Below, piece by piece: positions 1-9,284 of a stretch of DNA of 46,579 nucleotides. The notes under the pieces were generated by a model. That model saw nothing but the letters and a program-made list of their open reading frames with translations. It was not told where the DNA came from and searched no databases. Location of the stretch: the NCBI GenBank assembly GCA_001970955.1, contig MPUH01000547.1, forward strand, positions 1 through 46,579, in the 5' to 3' direction. Each line of letters begins with the position of its first letter. Position 1 is the stretch's first letter. The position numbers were made by a program, and so were the translations under genes. The DNA comes from Stentor coeruleus. Its lineage: Eukaryota; Ciliophora; Heterotrichea; Heterotrichida; Stentoridae.

Positions 1-348
1 TATAGATATAAATAGTAGTAATAGCGAATAAATATTTTAAGCTATATATCTGTAATTATATATATACAACTAATATATAGAACTTTTATATTTTCGCACA
101 ACTGTATATTTTTAATACAAATTCTTCATAATTTTTATTATAGCCCCATGATTTATTATCTCATCTCAGAATACAGCATCTTCTAAATCTACTAATATTT
201 TTTACTATAAACTCCAATTATAATAAATCCATTTAATAGCAAATCATATTAACCTTAACCATCTAATACTTTAAATCTGATAACACTCTAAATTCATTAT
301 TTATCCATATCTTCCAATATTATCTTCTTCTATCAATTTCTAATAAAA
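1..348. other. Intergenic, upstream of first gene
   Basis: No gene is visible here. The stretch is very AT-rich. From about 120 onward the plus strand becomes rich in C and poor in G, the composition seen before most plus-strand start codons in this window, so it probably holds the promoter of the gene starting at 349. No defined promoter motif can be named. Confidence 0.5.
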
Positions 349-1044
349 ATGTACAGTTTTGCTTATAAAAAAAAAATCACTTCTGAGTTCCTCACTTTAG
401 TCTCCAACAAATCTTTGGAACTCAATAATGAAAACCTCGAAAAAGAAATCAAACTCTTTAACTTTAAGAAAAATTTAGGTTTTTCTGGAGTTATAGCTAT
501 ATCATTACTTGTGACAATCAGATGTGATAGGCTAGTTAGGTCTTTCATGAATACTCCAGGTCGTTTTTTAATTGCATTTGTTTCTATAAGTTACCTTCCT
601 TTTGGTTCATGGTGTGCAGTCAAACTTGAAACTACTAGGAAATTTAGCACCAGAGCATTAGAATGCGAAGATAAAATTTTAGAATTAAGTTCAACTTTAC
701 GAGAACTAAAAGCAGAAGAGAATCTTAAATCTTTTTCTAATCATTCAAATAGGCCTGATGAGTATCAAAAAAATCAAAATGCCAAGCATCATGTAATGAA
801 TCAAAGACATTTTACTAGATTTGAGGATAATGAATCAAGTTCTGAAGCTGATAGTATACCGAAAAATCAGCCTTTTAATTTCAACTTAAGTACTAGTTCA
901 GAATACGTCTCACCTAGTAGCAAGCTTGGAAATCAGAGAAAATCAGAAGGCTTTGGGTTTAATGATACAGATATGGAACTTAGAGACTTTTTCAGAAATG
1001 ATGATAGAGATACTGATGAAGAAGAAAATCATATAAATCGATAA
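349..1044 (+). CDS. Hypothetical two-helix membrane protein
   Basis: I do not recognise this 231-residue protein. Residues about 5-40 are charged and helical. Two hydrophobic segments follow, at about 44-58 and 71-90, separated by a short basic stretch (RCDRLVRS), as in a helical hairpin in a membrane. Residues about 95-125 look helical and charged. From about 125 to the end the chain is rich in Ser, Asn, Asp and Glu and is probably disordered, ending in an acidic tail (DTDEEEN). The start is the first ATG after a C-rich, G-poor flank, and the gene ends in TAA. No 15-nt intron is needed to keep it open. It lies 165 nt before the 5-phosphatase gene on the same strand, but nothing shows a shared role. 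Function unknown. Confidence 0.6.
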   Translation: MYSFAYKKKITSEFLTLVSNKSLELNNENLEKEIKLFNFKKNLGFSGVIAISLLVTIRCDRLVRSFMNTPGRFLIAFVSISYLPFGSWCAVKLETTRKFSTRALECEDKILELSSTLRELKAEENLKSFSNHSNRPDEYQKNQNAKHHVMNQRHFTRFEDNESSSEADSIPKNQPFNFNLSTSSEYVSPSSKLGNQRKSEGFGFNDTDMELRDFFRNDDRDTDEEENHINR

Positions 1045-1209
1045 AGGAAAATATTTCAGTTTTTAAAAACCCAGATAGTTTTTAGTAAAATACTTTAATA
1101 ATTATATGCATGATATGATATAAAATCTAATAAGGATTTGATATGATTGTTTATAGTTTCTATATAAAAAATATTACTTTTTGATGTTTGTTTTAATTAT
1201 ATGTAATTT

Positions 1210-2415
1210 ATGAATAGAGTTGTGCCCGAAGATGAAAATGAGGCTGTTTTAAAACTTCAGAGCTATAGAGAAAATCCTGAGATGTCTAAAGATAATATTG
1301 AAGAAGAATTACCTGATTCAGATGAAGAAGAAAATACAGATATGCAGGTCCCTTTGGCTCCAGAAATACATAATGAAAGTATAAGGTATGCTGGAACAGA
1401 CTATGTTAGAAGACGTTCTCAGCCTGAGACAACTTGGAAATGGTTTAATAAAATGCTTCCAGAGCCAGGGTTTAAACAGAAGATCAGAATACATGCTTTG
1501 ACTTGGAATATGTTTGGTAAAGACCCTCCAGAAAATCTAAATAAAATATTACCAAGCGAATGTAGGGCACATCTTTATGTTTTGGCTACTCAAGAGTGTT
1601 TAAGGTCTATTGGCCAGTCCCTATTTTATTCTTCGAAAAAGTCGTGGGAGGGTAAAATTGCCTTACATCTTGGCAAGGACTACAAAATTCATGGTGCAGG
1701 CAGTCTCGGAGCAACGCACCTCGTAATCTTTGCCCACGTCTCTTTATATGATCTTTTAACCCCTCCAATAATAAAAAACATATCAACAGGAGTAGGCAAC
1801 ATAATTGCAAACAAAGGAGCTGTTTCCATATCTTTTAACATAAGTCAAACTAGTTTACTTTTTGTTGGATGTCACTTAGCAGCAGGACAAAACTCAATAG
1901 CTAAGAGAAATTCTGACTTTAGACGTATAGAAAAAGAAATACTAAAAGACTCAGAAAAGGCGAGTGAAATTTTTGATGTGTGTGTTTATATAGGGGATTT
2001 GAATTATAGAATTAATGGGACAAGAGAGGATGTAGAACTTTTGATTGATTATAATTTGTTAGATCCATTAAGAAAAGGGGATCAGCTTAGGACTGAGCTT
2101 TTGGAAAATACATGCTTTATTGGATTTAAAGAAGGATTTTTGGGATTTAATCCAACTTATCGCTTTGATTGTGGGACAGATACGTATGATACATCTAAAA
2201 AAAAAAGAATCCCTGCATGGACCGATAGAATCCTTTATAAAACCAAAAACGAGAATTTAGTATTAAAAAAATATGACTGTGTTGATACCTGCCTTAATTC
2301 TGACCACAAGCCAGTTTTTGCTCAGTTTAGTTTAAAATACGCATTACAAAATCAGAATAAAGTTGTAAGTAATGTTGTGGTAGAGAGCAAAAGTAGAACT
2401 TGCTTGGTATTTTAA
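1210..2415 (+). CDS. Inositol polyphosphate 5-phosphatase with CaaX tail
   Basis: This 401-residue protein is a type II inositol polyphosphate 5-phosphatase, an Mg-dependent enzyme of the exonuclease-endonuclease-phosphatase fold that removes the 5-phosphate from phosphoinositides or soluble inositol phosphates. Visible motifs are LTWNMFG with N100, QE at 128-129, NKGAV near 201, CHLAA with H222, GDLNYRI at 262-268, PAWTDRIL at 335-342 and SDHKPVF at 364-370, all in family order. The first 90 residues are an acidic, probably disordered leader. The last four residues, CLVF, fit a CaaX box, so the protein is probably prenylated and membrane-bound as several animal 5-phosphatases are. A C-terminal Phe often favours geranylgeranylation; that part is inference. 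No SH2, SAC or RhoGAP domain is present. The substrate among PIP2, PI(3,5)P2 and PIP3 cannot be told from sequence. Confidence 0.93.
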   Translation: MNRVVPEDENEAVLKLQSYRENPEMSKDNIEEELPDSDEEENTDMQVPLAPEIHNESIRYAGTDYVRRRSQPETTWKWFNKMLPEPGFKQKIRIHALTWNMFGKDPPENLNKILPSECRAHLYVLATQECLRSIGQSLFYSSKKSWEGKIALHLGKDYKIHGAGSLGATHLVIFAHVSLYDLLTPPIIKNISTGVGNIIANKGAVSISFNISQTSLLFVGCHLAAGQNSIAKRNSDFRRIEKEILKDSEKASEIFDVCVYIGDLNYRINGTREDVELLIDYNLLDPLRKGDQLRTELLENTCFIGFKEGFLGFNPTYRFDCGTDTYDTSKKKRIPAWTDRILYKTKNENLVLKKYDCVDTCLNSDHKPVFAQFSLKYALQNQNKVVSNVVVESKSRTCLVF

Positions 2416-3047
2416 GTCTTTAGAATAGAGTATAGGATAAGTTATCATTAGGAAATTTATGATCTTGATACTACTTTAAGGTTGTTTTATTGCAAAATAT
2501 GAGATATATGGAACTGGCTAAGTAATTTAGAAGAAATCCATAGGATTTTAAACTTGAAAAATATCGAATTGACCTGAACAAATATTGTAAACTAATAAAG
2601 TCTAGTAAAGTTTACTTTCATCGATTATTAAATACAGCCTAAATTAAATTCATCTGCAAAAATTTATATTTTCATAAAATTCTATCTTCATTATAGTTAA
2701 CTACTAAACAAACTTCAACAACCTCTTAAAAAACATTAAGTCCTATCAAAGCACAACTTCAGTTTATTTTCTTCCTATAGCCGACTAAAACCTTCAACTC
2801 TATCTTTGTTATCTTCAAAATTTCTACAACTATAAATCCCGTTCTATCTTAAAATTCTTACCATTAAGCCAGCTGAAAAAATCAAAAGCTTTCCTTAAAA
2901 TTTAAGTTATGATCGAGCTAAACAAAAATGCTCAATCAGTTTTTATAAAATATTATAGCCATTTCAACAATCTATTTCTCAAAAACTCAAATTTTCTTAA
3001 TGGCTTATTAAAAATAATACACTGGCTAAAAGATATTATAAAGTCCT
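2416..3047. other. Intergenic, no intact gene
   Basis: No open gene is present. All frames carry frequent stops. Composition shifts from G-rich just after the 5-phosphatase gene to C-rich from about 2640, which would fit an old promoter for the decayed reading frame starting near 3048. Confidence 0.5.
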
Positions 3048-3308
3048 CATAGGGCTTCTACAGAAATTAAAAAAAAGCCTGATGATATTAATCGAATAGC
3101 TGAAGCCCTGACAAAAACTGATGAATTTGCTCCTTATATGCTATCACTATCAGCATTTTCCTTAGAAAAGCTTGCGTCTAGTCTGAGAATCACTGAGTTT
3201 CACAAATTAGATAATATTTTCCTTAAAGGTAGTTTTTCAGACAACTTTACATTTATAGCTAAAGGCCATGCTTTACTGATTTAGAAAGCACCTAGGGTTT
3301 TGCATCGA
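3048..3308 (+). pseudogene. Decayed cyclic-nucleotide-binding domain
   Basis: A frame of 78 codons stays open from 3048 to a TAG at 3282-3284, long for such AT-rich spacer DNA, and continues in frame to a TAA at 3309. The product follows the pattern of ciliate cNMP-binding proteins: a basic lead-in, KPDDINRIAEAL (compare the usual RT..DI..I...L), then NIFLKGSFSDNFTFIAKG (usual VF..G..GD.FYIIL.G), then HALLI, stop, KAPRV (usual ...LLY.APR.AT). About 25 residues between the last two blocks seem lost, and no start codon or downstream domain is seen. It is therefore a remnant, not a gene. Family assignment is by motif only; a small region of a larger kinase or channel gene is the likely source. 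Confidence 0.5.
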
Positions 3309-3579
3309 TAAAGTATATGATTTCTTTAGTGAGTTCTATAAAAATAGTTTTTGCTGGAATACAGCTAGCTAAAATCTTATATAATTTTCCTCCTGATAAT
3401 TTCAATTATTTTGGTGATTGCTCTTCTAGTATATTAGTTGTGATTTTCTTAGGTATTTTTCCCATTCAGATAATGATGCAGAAGAATCAGGGGGCAATTT
3501 ACTATATTGTATATGCATGTGCTGTAGTATCATTATAACCTTTCTTAATCTCCACCACAATTAGCAACTGTTCTTATCT

Positions 3580-4104
3580 TTAATATATTTGGTAGAGTAG
3601 ATTTTCCTGTTGTGCAAAAATATTAAGCACTTGTTTTATCTCATTTTCTGTTAGAACTGAAACTCTTATACTTAAGCACCTGCCTCTTATAGGTCAATTA
3701 TTCTATAAAAATTGCTTGCTATAAGAATCAACCTTTTTGTCACTGTATATTTTCTTAATATTCTTCTTAATGCTTGGGCTAGATTACTAAGATAATTAGC
3801 TTGATTTAATATAATAGCTTTTAAATTGAGTCCATCTGAGTTTTTACTATTCCCTATTTCTTTGATTATTTGCTGTACTACTGCAAGGTCTCTAAAGCCA
3901 ACATCTCTTGGAGTTATATCTATATGTGATTTGCTTTGGAGTACTATAATTTCAGTAGTGGTTATTCAAGCTTTGAATAAAGCACTTAACATTTAACTTT
4001 TGAAGCATTCGCGCCATAATTTATTTTGGAGTAATGCTTGGACCCTTGCTTTTTTTCCAGCTCATGAAGAACCATAAAAACACACATACACTTTTCTAAT
4101 TCTC
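3580..4104 (-). pseudogene. RFC3: Decayed replication factor C subunit 3
   Basis: Read on the minus strand, this region contains successive blocks of an RFC3/Rfc5-type clamp-loader subunit in the right order but in different frames. Near 4045-4075 is the P-loop, GSS-stop-AGKKARVQALLQNKL, where a TGA at 4062-4064 replaces the expected Gly codon. Next comes YGANASKVKC (family YG...EKLRI), then after a frame change SHIDITPRDVGFRDLAVVQQ (family IE..PSD.G..DR.VIQE), LKAIILNQANYLSNLAQALR (family VVL.E.D.L..DAQ.ALRR), LILIASNF, and after one missing base IRGRCLSIRV (family IRSRCL.IRV). The C-terminal third is absent and a stop occurs at 3580-3582. Stops plus at least three frameshifts make it a pseudogene; an intact copy is presumably elsewhere. 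No 15-nt intron repairs it. Confidence 0.85.
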
Positions 4105-4322
4105 CACTAACCCACCAGCTTGTTTAAAATTTTAAAACAAATGCTAAAAATCTACTTAATATCCTTTCCAGCACTCCAAACCCACCACCTCAAAAAAAAT
4201 CNGCACATACACTTTTCTAATTCTCCACTAACCCACCAGCTTGTTTAAAATTTTAAAGCAAATGCTAAAAATCTACTTAATATCCTTTCCAGCACTCCAA
4301 ACCCACCACCTCAAAAAAAATC
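4083..4322. repeat. 119-bp direct repeat flanking N (assembly join)
   Basis: The copies are 4083-4201 and 4204-4322. They differ at about one base (aaaacaaatg against aaagcaaatg). The N at 4202 lies between them. This is the signature of two overlapping contig ends that were joined without merging, so the true sequence probably has one copy. Confidence 0.85.
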
Positions 4323-4384
4323 CTCATCCCAATCCTATCAAAAACCTTCTAAAATTTAAACCAAAATGGTTTATTATCTAAAAA

Positions 4385-5758
4385 ATGAATGGAAATCCTC
4401 GTGGTAGTCCACCCCTAAGCAAGCTTCTCTCTCACAAATCCAAACAAAACATCGGCGAATCAGCTATGAACGCCGTGAAGCAAGAAAGATACGAAAATAT
4501 CCTCAAAGAATTCCGTGAAATCGACGAAAATGGAGATAACCAGCTAACTTTCCAAGAGGTCTTGAATTTCATGAGAAAGAAGTCTAATGGAGAATTTTCT
4601 GAACAGATGTGCAAAGATCTTTTTAGTAGTATGGATAGAGACAATGATCAAGAAGTATCAACAAAAGAGTTCATTTTAACTTATATCGAAGCTGAAGAAA
4701 TGCTCAATCAACGTATTTTAGAACTGAAAAAATTCATAGGCGATAATCTTTTTCTCCAGGAAGACTACAAGAAAAAACTGTTAAAGGCCAAAAAAGACCA
4801 AGTGCTTCAGAGTAATGATATCATGGTCGATAGTGTTTTGACAGTGACTGTAATTGAAGGTATGAACATAAGAGTTCCAAATATAATTCCTTATATAGAA
4901 CTTATTTGTGAAAAACAGATTATTGAGACCAATCCTCAGCCTTGGGATCCAAATCCAGTGTTTAAAGAATGCTTTACTTTTAGAATAAAAAATGGTACAG
5001 ATGAACTGCAAGTGATATTAAAAGATTCTAAGACTAAAAAGATATTTGGTAAAGGGTATTATACATTAGAAGACCTTAGGGATCAGATGAAAAAAGACGT
5101 TTTGGTTGATTTAGTTGATGTTAGATCATCAGCACCTGCAGGCAGAGCACATTTAGAGCTGCAATGGATATATAATAAGGTTAAATATTTTGAAGTTATA
5201 ACTGAGCAGATTACAGATGAGATATGTGAAGCTAAAGGAGAATTGACTAAATATGAAGATAGTTTGGTTAAACTTATACAACCATTTGGGTTTTTAGAGG
5301 TTAAAGGATCACTTATTCATGACAGTGATAAATTCTTATCGAGAAAAGTTGAGAATATGGCTTATGGCATTATTGGTCGTAATGTACAATGGAAGCTTTT
5401 GATTAGTGGGTTTTTAGCAAGTTTTGTCTTAGTGTCAGTGGTTCATATGTTTGTTGTCCCTGATTTTCTTAATGTAATTCCTACATAGCCCTGTGCAGCT
5501 ATTTATGGTATACTACAGTCAACAAAAAGGATGCCTTTATTTTCTTACAAAGGTTTTGCATATTTTCTTAGTTTGTTGATTATTTATGACCTCCTTTGGC
5601 TCTTTATAAGTGGAAGAGTAAATTTTATATAGGCATACCCTAGAAGCGACCTTGACTTTCAGTACTTTGGTGTTGTTCTCACTCTGATTCTTGTCGCTAT
5701 TAAAGTCCCTCTTGCAGCCATCAGCTTTAAATTTGGTGTGGATGGAGCTCCAGTTTAA
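4385..5758 (+). CDS. EF-hand, C2-like, three-helix membrane protein
   Basis: Removing two 15-nt introns (5474-5488 and 5618-5632, both phase 0) gives 447 residues. Two EF-hand loops with full Ca ligands lie at 47-58 (DENGDNQLTFQE) and 84-95 (DRDNDQEVSTKE). A helix about 100-135 follows, then a C2-like beta domain about 151-255 whose family is not typical enough to name Ca ligands. Residues 270-300 are helical. Three hydrophobic segments, about 337-358, 386-403 and 417-436, anchor the C-terminus. The layout suggests a Ca-responsive membrane-tethering or trafficking protein, loosely like C2 proteins with C-terminal anchors; that is inference. The start is the first ATG after a C-rich flank. The end of the gene is 25 nt from the next gene on the same strand. 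The gene at 18307 shares the EF-hand pair and C2 but lacks the membrane part. Confidence 0.85.
5474..5488 (+). other. 15-nt intron 1 of the EF-hand/C2 gene
   Basis: The sequence is GTAATTCCTACATAG, phase 0, with A at position 10. Unspliced, its last codon is a stop. Splicing joins Asn363 to Pro364 and continues into the second membrane segment. Confidence 0.9.
5618..5632 (+). other. 15-nt intron 2 of the EF-hand/C2 gene
   Basis: The sequence is GTAAATTTTATATAG, phase 0, with A at position 10. Its removal joins ISGR to AYPRSDLDF and leads into the third hydrophobic segment and a TAA stop at 5756-5758. Confidence 0.9.
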
Positions 5759-5783
5759 GTTTCTAATAATCTAAGTTATATAA

Positions 5784-6185
5784 ATGGATTCATTTTTGAC
5801 AAGGATATTTGGTAAACCAAATAGGTCCTTGAGAAAATTTGATGTTCTAATCTATGCAAACTGTTTGAGTCAAGAAGAGCTTGAAACTGGCATTTACAAA
5901 TTCAGATTTGCTATCTATAGTCCTTTTATTGCCGCTATATTCACCCCATTCAAATTTATAAAACTAAAAAATAGAGGGCATTTTAATTTTGGATTGGATC
6001 CAATTTCAAATGATGTATGTGGAGCACTTGTATGTATGATTGGTACATTAAGTATAGCATTTGTAACATCTGCATATTTTTTTCATAAGCTTTTTGAATT
6101 TTCTAATCCACTATACAAAAAATACCGTAGTCTCGGTGCTCTTAGCAAAGAATTAACTGATTTCGTAGAAAGCTCACCTAATTAA
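5784..6185 (+). CDS. Hypothetical small membrane protein
   Basis: This 133-residue protein is not recognised. Residues 1-45 are mixed and basic, with a hydrophobic patch at about 41-55 (FAIYSPFIAAIF), and a clear membrane segment lies at about 80-102 (CGALVCMIGTLSIAFVTSAY). The C-terminus is polar. The start ATG lies only 25 nt after the stop of the EF-hand/C2 gene, so its 5' untranslated region and promoter must be very short or lie inside the upstream gene. It runs tail to tail with PEX7, with 26 nt between the stop codons. Codon use matches its neighbours. A mitochondrial or endomembrane location is possible but nothing decides it. Confidence 0.65.
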   Translation: MDSFLTRIFGKPNRSLRKFDVLIYANCLSQEELETGIYKFRFAIYSPFIAAIFTPFKFIKLKNRGHFNFGLDPISNDVCGALVCMIGTLSIAFVTSAYFFHKLFEFSNPLYKKYRSLGALSKELTDFVESSPN

Positions 6186-6211
6186 TTTTAGCGAAATATT
6201 TTACTTAAGCT

Positions 6212-7171
6212 TTAAAACCTAACTGGCTGCTCATATGGCCATATACATACTTTTCCATCCCAGCCGCAGCTGGCTATAATTCTATATAACACTTACTTAG
6301 CATCAAAAAGACTAAAGTCCACACCAACAGCAAATTCTGTATGATGAGAATGAATAATTGGGCTTTGAGGTCTAGAAAGATCCCATACACGTACTGTCAT
6401 ATCATAACTTGCTGATGCTATTAGCTGAGATGAATATGGAGAGAATTTAACCCGTCTTATAGCTAAAGAGTGGCCTGTCAAAATACTCATTGGACTAGAG
6501 AGGTTTCGACAGTCCCAAACTCGTAAGCTTTGATCAACTGATGCTGTAACAAAAGACTCATTATATTTATCCCAATCACAACTCAGAACTTCTCCAGCGT
6601 GGCCTTGGGCCACACCAATACTTCTACCAGCTCTAAGATCCCAGATTTTAGCTAGTTTATCGGCACTTGCTGAAAGGAATCTTTGATTACTATTTTAAGA
6701 TTACTCTTTTGGATGCCAGATTCCAGCATAGACTATACCTTGATGTTCTTGTAAATCACATACGCATTGGCCTTGAGATAAATCCCATACTTTAAGTGTT
6801 GTATCATAGCTTGATGTTAGAGCTAAATGGGTTAGTTGATAATTGCTGTGGACTCCAAAAAGTTCTGCTTGATGGCCTTGTAAACTTAATAAAGGTTGAG
6901 AATGATTGATATCAAAAAGTTTTAAGGTTTTATCACCACTTGCTACGAGTATTTGGTTTTCGTGACCTTCATTCCAACAGATATCGAAAACATTGTCTTG
7001 AGTTAGAGCGGAATAAGTTTCGATCATATAAGGTTCGGAGTTCTCAAGAACATGGATGGAACCGTTACCTACTATGCCGAAGTGTTGTGCACAACCTACT
7101 GCGATCCTACTACCTGAGTATGGGCTAAATGATACTGAGTACCCACTGAATCTGCACTTGAATACGCCCAT
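6212..7171 (-). CDS. PEX7: Peroxin-7, PTS2 import receptor
   Basis: PEX7 is the soluble WD40 receptor that binds the N-terminal PTS2 signal of peroxisomal matrix enzymes and brings them to the import machinery with a PEX5-type co-receptor. Two 15-nt introns (6690-6704 and 6282-6296, both phase 2) must be removed, giving 309 residues, close to the usual 320. The N-terminus has the family block GYSVSFSPYSGSRIAVGCAQ followed by HFGI. WD repeats follow, including LASSYD-type and SASADKLAKIWDLRAG blocks, ILSCDW-like VLSCDWDKYNES, the PEX7-specific AIRRVKFSPY, SASYDMTVRVWDLS, HHTEFAVGVDFSLFDAK, and after the last intron IIASCGWDGKVCIWPYEQPV. That last block completes the seventh blade and confirms the splicing. 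The start is the ATG giving MGVFKCRFSGY. Its presence implies PTS2 import in this organism. Confidence 0.95.
6282..6296 (-). other. 15-nt intron 2 of PEX7
   Basis: On the minus strand it reads GTAAGTGTTATATAG, with A at position 10. Splicing in phase 2 restores Lys and continues into the seventh WD blade. Confidence 0.9.
6690..6704 (-). other. 15-nt intron 1 of PEX7
   Basis: On the minus strand it reads GTAATCTTAAAATAG, with A at position 10. Splicing in phase 2 joins WHPKD to NQRFLSASADK, which restores the WD repeat. Confidence 0.9.
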
Positions 7172-7901
7172 ATTTATTAAAGATTAGATAAAATTTTAGG
7201 ATGAGAAGTGTATAGTTGGAGTTTGTGTGGTAAGAGGAGAGATTTTATGTGAATTTTTTAGGAGTATGTTGAAGGAAATATAAGGATGGGTAAATTTTTA
7301 TGGGTTTTAGATATATAGTTATGGTATTGAAGGAGTTATAAATGATAAAAATTGGTTTTATGATCCTAGATTTGAATTGGATGCTATTTAGTCTATAAAG
7401 AATAAGGGTGCTATTTGGTTTATAGAGAATAAGAGTGTGCTAGACTTTATGATTAAGTTAAGGTGCTGGATGAATATTACTTTAATGATGAAAAGCTATA
7501 GACTAAGAATTTACAATACTGAAATTGCTGCTATGCATATTTAAAATCTCAGTTTTCATTTAGCATATGCAAAACAATATTTTTATGTAGTAAAAACATA
7601 AATTCACGTATANAAACAATATTTTTATGTAGTAAAGACATAAATTCACGTATATTTATATTGAATTTGTATTCTCAAATGAAAGTTAATCCAGTTATTT
7701 TTCAATAATAAAAATAGTTTCTCAAACCTTATAATCCTGTCTCCATAAAACAAAAAAATTAGATTTTTTATATCATCTTGTTACATTCTAGAAGCCCTCC
7801 TAAATCAGAAAAATAAATATCATATTATCCAATAAAAATTTCAAAAAATATTTAGAATAGTGCACAAACTAACCTATCTTCTAAGTTGTTTTATATAATA
7901 A
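7172..7901. other. Divergent intergenic region, PEX7 to MsrA
   Basis: No gene is seen. The first 280 bases are G-rich and C-poor on the plus strand, which is the C-rich flank of the minus-strand PEX7 gene. The part from about 7720 is C-richer, as expected before the plus-strand MsrA gene. Promoters of both genes should lie here. It also contains an N with flanking repeats. Confidence 0.5.
7572..7654. repeat. 41-bp direct repeat flanking N (assembly join)
   Basis: The copies 7572-7612 and 7614-7654 differ at one base (taaaaacat against taaagacat). They flank the N at 7613, as expected for unmerged contig ends. Confidence 0.85.
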
Positions 7902-8462
7902 ATGCATAAAGTGTTTAAAACATCCTTATATCCACCATTTCCTGATGGCTCAATGATGGTGCAGTTCGGCATGGGGTGCTTCTGGGGTGCTGAGCGAATG
8001 TTTTGGAATTTACCTGGGGTAATAAATACTCATGTCGGATACTCTGGAGGACGTCTAGCTAATCCAACATATCGGCAAGTGTGCTATGGGAACACTGAAC
8101 ATGCTGAAGTAGTCAGAGTTGTATATGATCCAAATAGAATACATTTCAATGATCTATTAAAGGTATTTTGGGAAGGACATGACCCAACTCAAGGTGACTG
8201 TCAAGGTAATGATGAAGGAACCCAATATAGGTCAGCTATTTATGCATACAGCCAAGATCAAATGGCTTGCGCTGAGCATTCAAAATGTGTATATCAAGAG
8301 GCACTTAGGAAAAGGGGCTTTGGACAGATTACTACAGAAATCAGAATGGCCCCTGAATTTTATTATTCAGAAGATGACCATCAGCAATATTTACATGAAC
8401 ACCCTAATGGATATTGTGGACATGGACATACAGGAGTTCATTTAGATTTGACTAAGTTATAG
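7902..8462 (+). CDS. msrA: Peptide methionine-S-sulfoxide reductase A
   Basis: This 186-residue protein reduces the S epimer of methionine sulfoxide in proteins, repairing oxidised Met with thioredoxin-type electrons. The catalytic motif GCFWGAER is at 25-32, with the nucleophile Cys26. Other family blocks are [50 protein letters not shown] in order, YRSAIY, and [13 protein letters not shown]. The late Cys in [10 protein letters not shown] is a likely resolving residue. No signal peptide is obvious, so it is probably cytosolic. The gene is uninterrupted and ends in TAG. The start at 7902 gives MHKVFKTS; an internal Met18 would still keep the whole domain. Confidence 0.96.
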   Translation: MHKVFKTSLYPPFPDGSMMVQFGMGCFWGAERMFWNLPGVINTHVGYSGGRLANPTYRQVCYGNTEHAEVVRVVYDPNRIHFNDLLKVFWEGHDPTQGDCQGNDEGTQYRSAIYAYSQDQMACAEHSKCVYQEALRKRGFGQITTEIRMAPEFYYSEDDHQQYLHEHPNGYCGHGHTGVHLDLTKL

Positions 8463-9284
8463 CTTTTATATATAAGATTTAGGTCGTGCTGTCAAAATAG
8501 TCAGTAGAATATTAAAATGTTGATTATCAGAGAATTTTATTGAATTTCTAAGTTGTGCTATAGATTTTTTTAAGAAGAATAGTGAATAATTGGTTATAAT
8601 ATTTTTTAAAGGTGTTGCATATATGAATATTTTAATTCAAGTCTTTCGATGAAATGCTTTACTATTAATATTATGAGAATAAATTCTTTCAGCCTATTAG
8701 TTATATATTAGCTTAGCCATATTATTTATTCTTTGTTTTAGCCTATTTTTCTTTCATTGCATCTAGCAAAGGCATGAGCTTCTACTCATCAGCTAATTTT
8801 TCTAACTATAGTCTATAACAAATAATTATTTCACATAAATTAATAATAAAAGCACATCCTTTACAATATGCATCAATAATATTTTACACTATATCAAATA
8901 TATTCTCAATAAAAATGTATATGAAATAAATTCTTCGGAGATGACTTGAATATGTAATATGAATAGATATGCAATACAAATAATCTATTATTTTTCTGTT
9001 TATCCATTAATTGCTTCTAATTTCTATATGCTTTTAACTATAATATGATTCTATAATCCATAATATAATAACTTCATCAATCACACCTTCATTATATATT
9101 TATATATATTACCTTTTTTCATATACCTCATTCCAAACTTCATACCTCCCATCAATGCCAACTCCAAAACTACATTAAGCATAACTTTTCTCAATCTTCT
9201 CAAATAGCATTTCCAAAGTTTTACATAAAATTTAATAATTTTTTATCAAACTTATCAAAAGCTAATTAAGTATTTCATATAAAA
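8463..9284. other. Intergenic, MsrA to PTH2
   Basis: No gene or RNA is recognised. From about 9080 to 9284 the plus strand is markedly C-rich and G-poor, the pattern before plus-strand genes here, so the promoter for the PTH2 gene probably lies in this last 200 bases. Confidence 0.5.

Noticed and set aside
1607-1810. Antisense frames inside the 5-phosphatase, VPS13, kinesin, TLK and other genes
   Set aside because: They mirror the codon pattern of well-supported genes and show no domain of their own.
1980-2000. A GTGTGTG...TATATAG piece in the 5-phosphatase resembling a 16-nt intron
   Set aside because: Its codons form part of the conserved strand before GDLNYRI, and splicing would shift the frame.
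3317-3538. A 73-codon plus-strand frame with hydrophobic stretches
   Set aside because: It follows the cNMP remnant, has no promoter-like flank, no family pattern and an odd mix of hydrophobic runs. Probably chance or part of decayed sequence.
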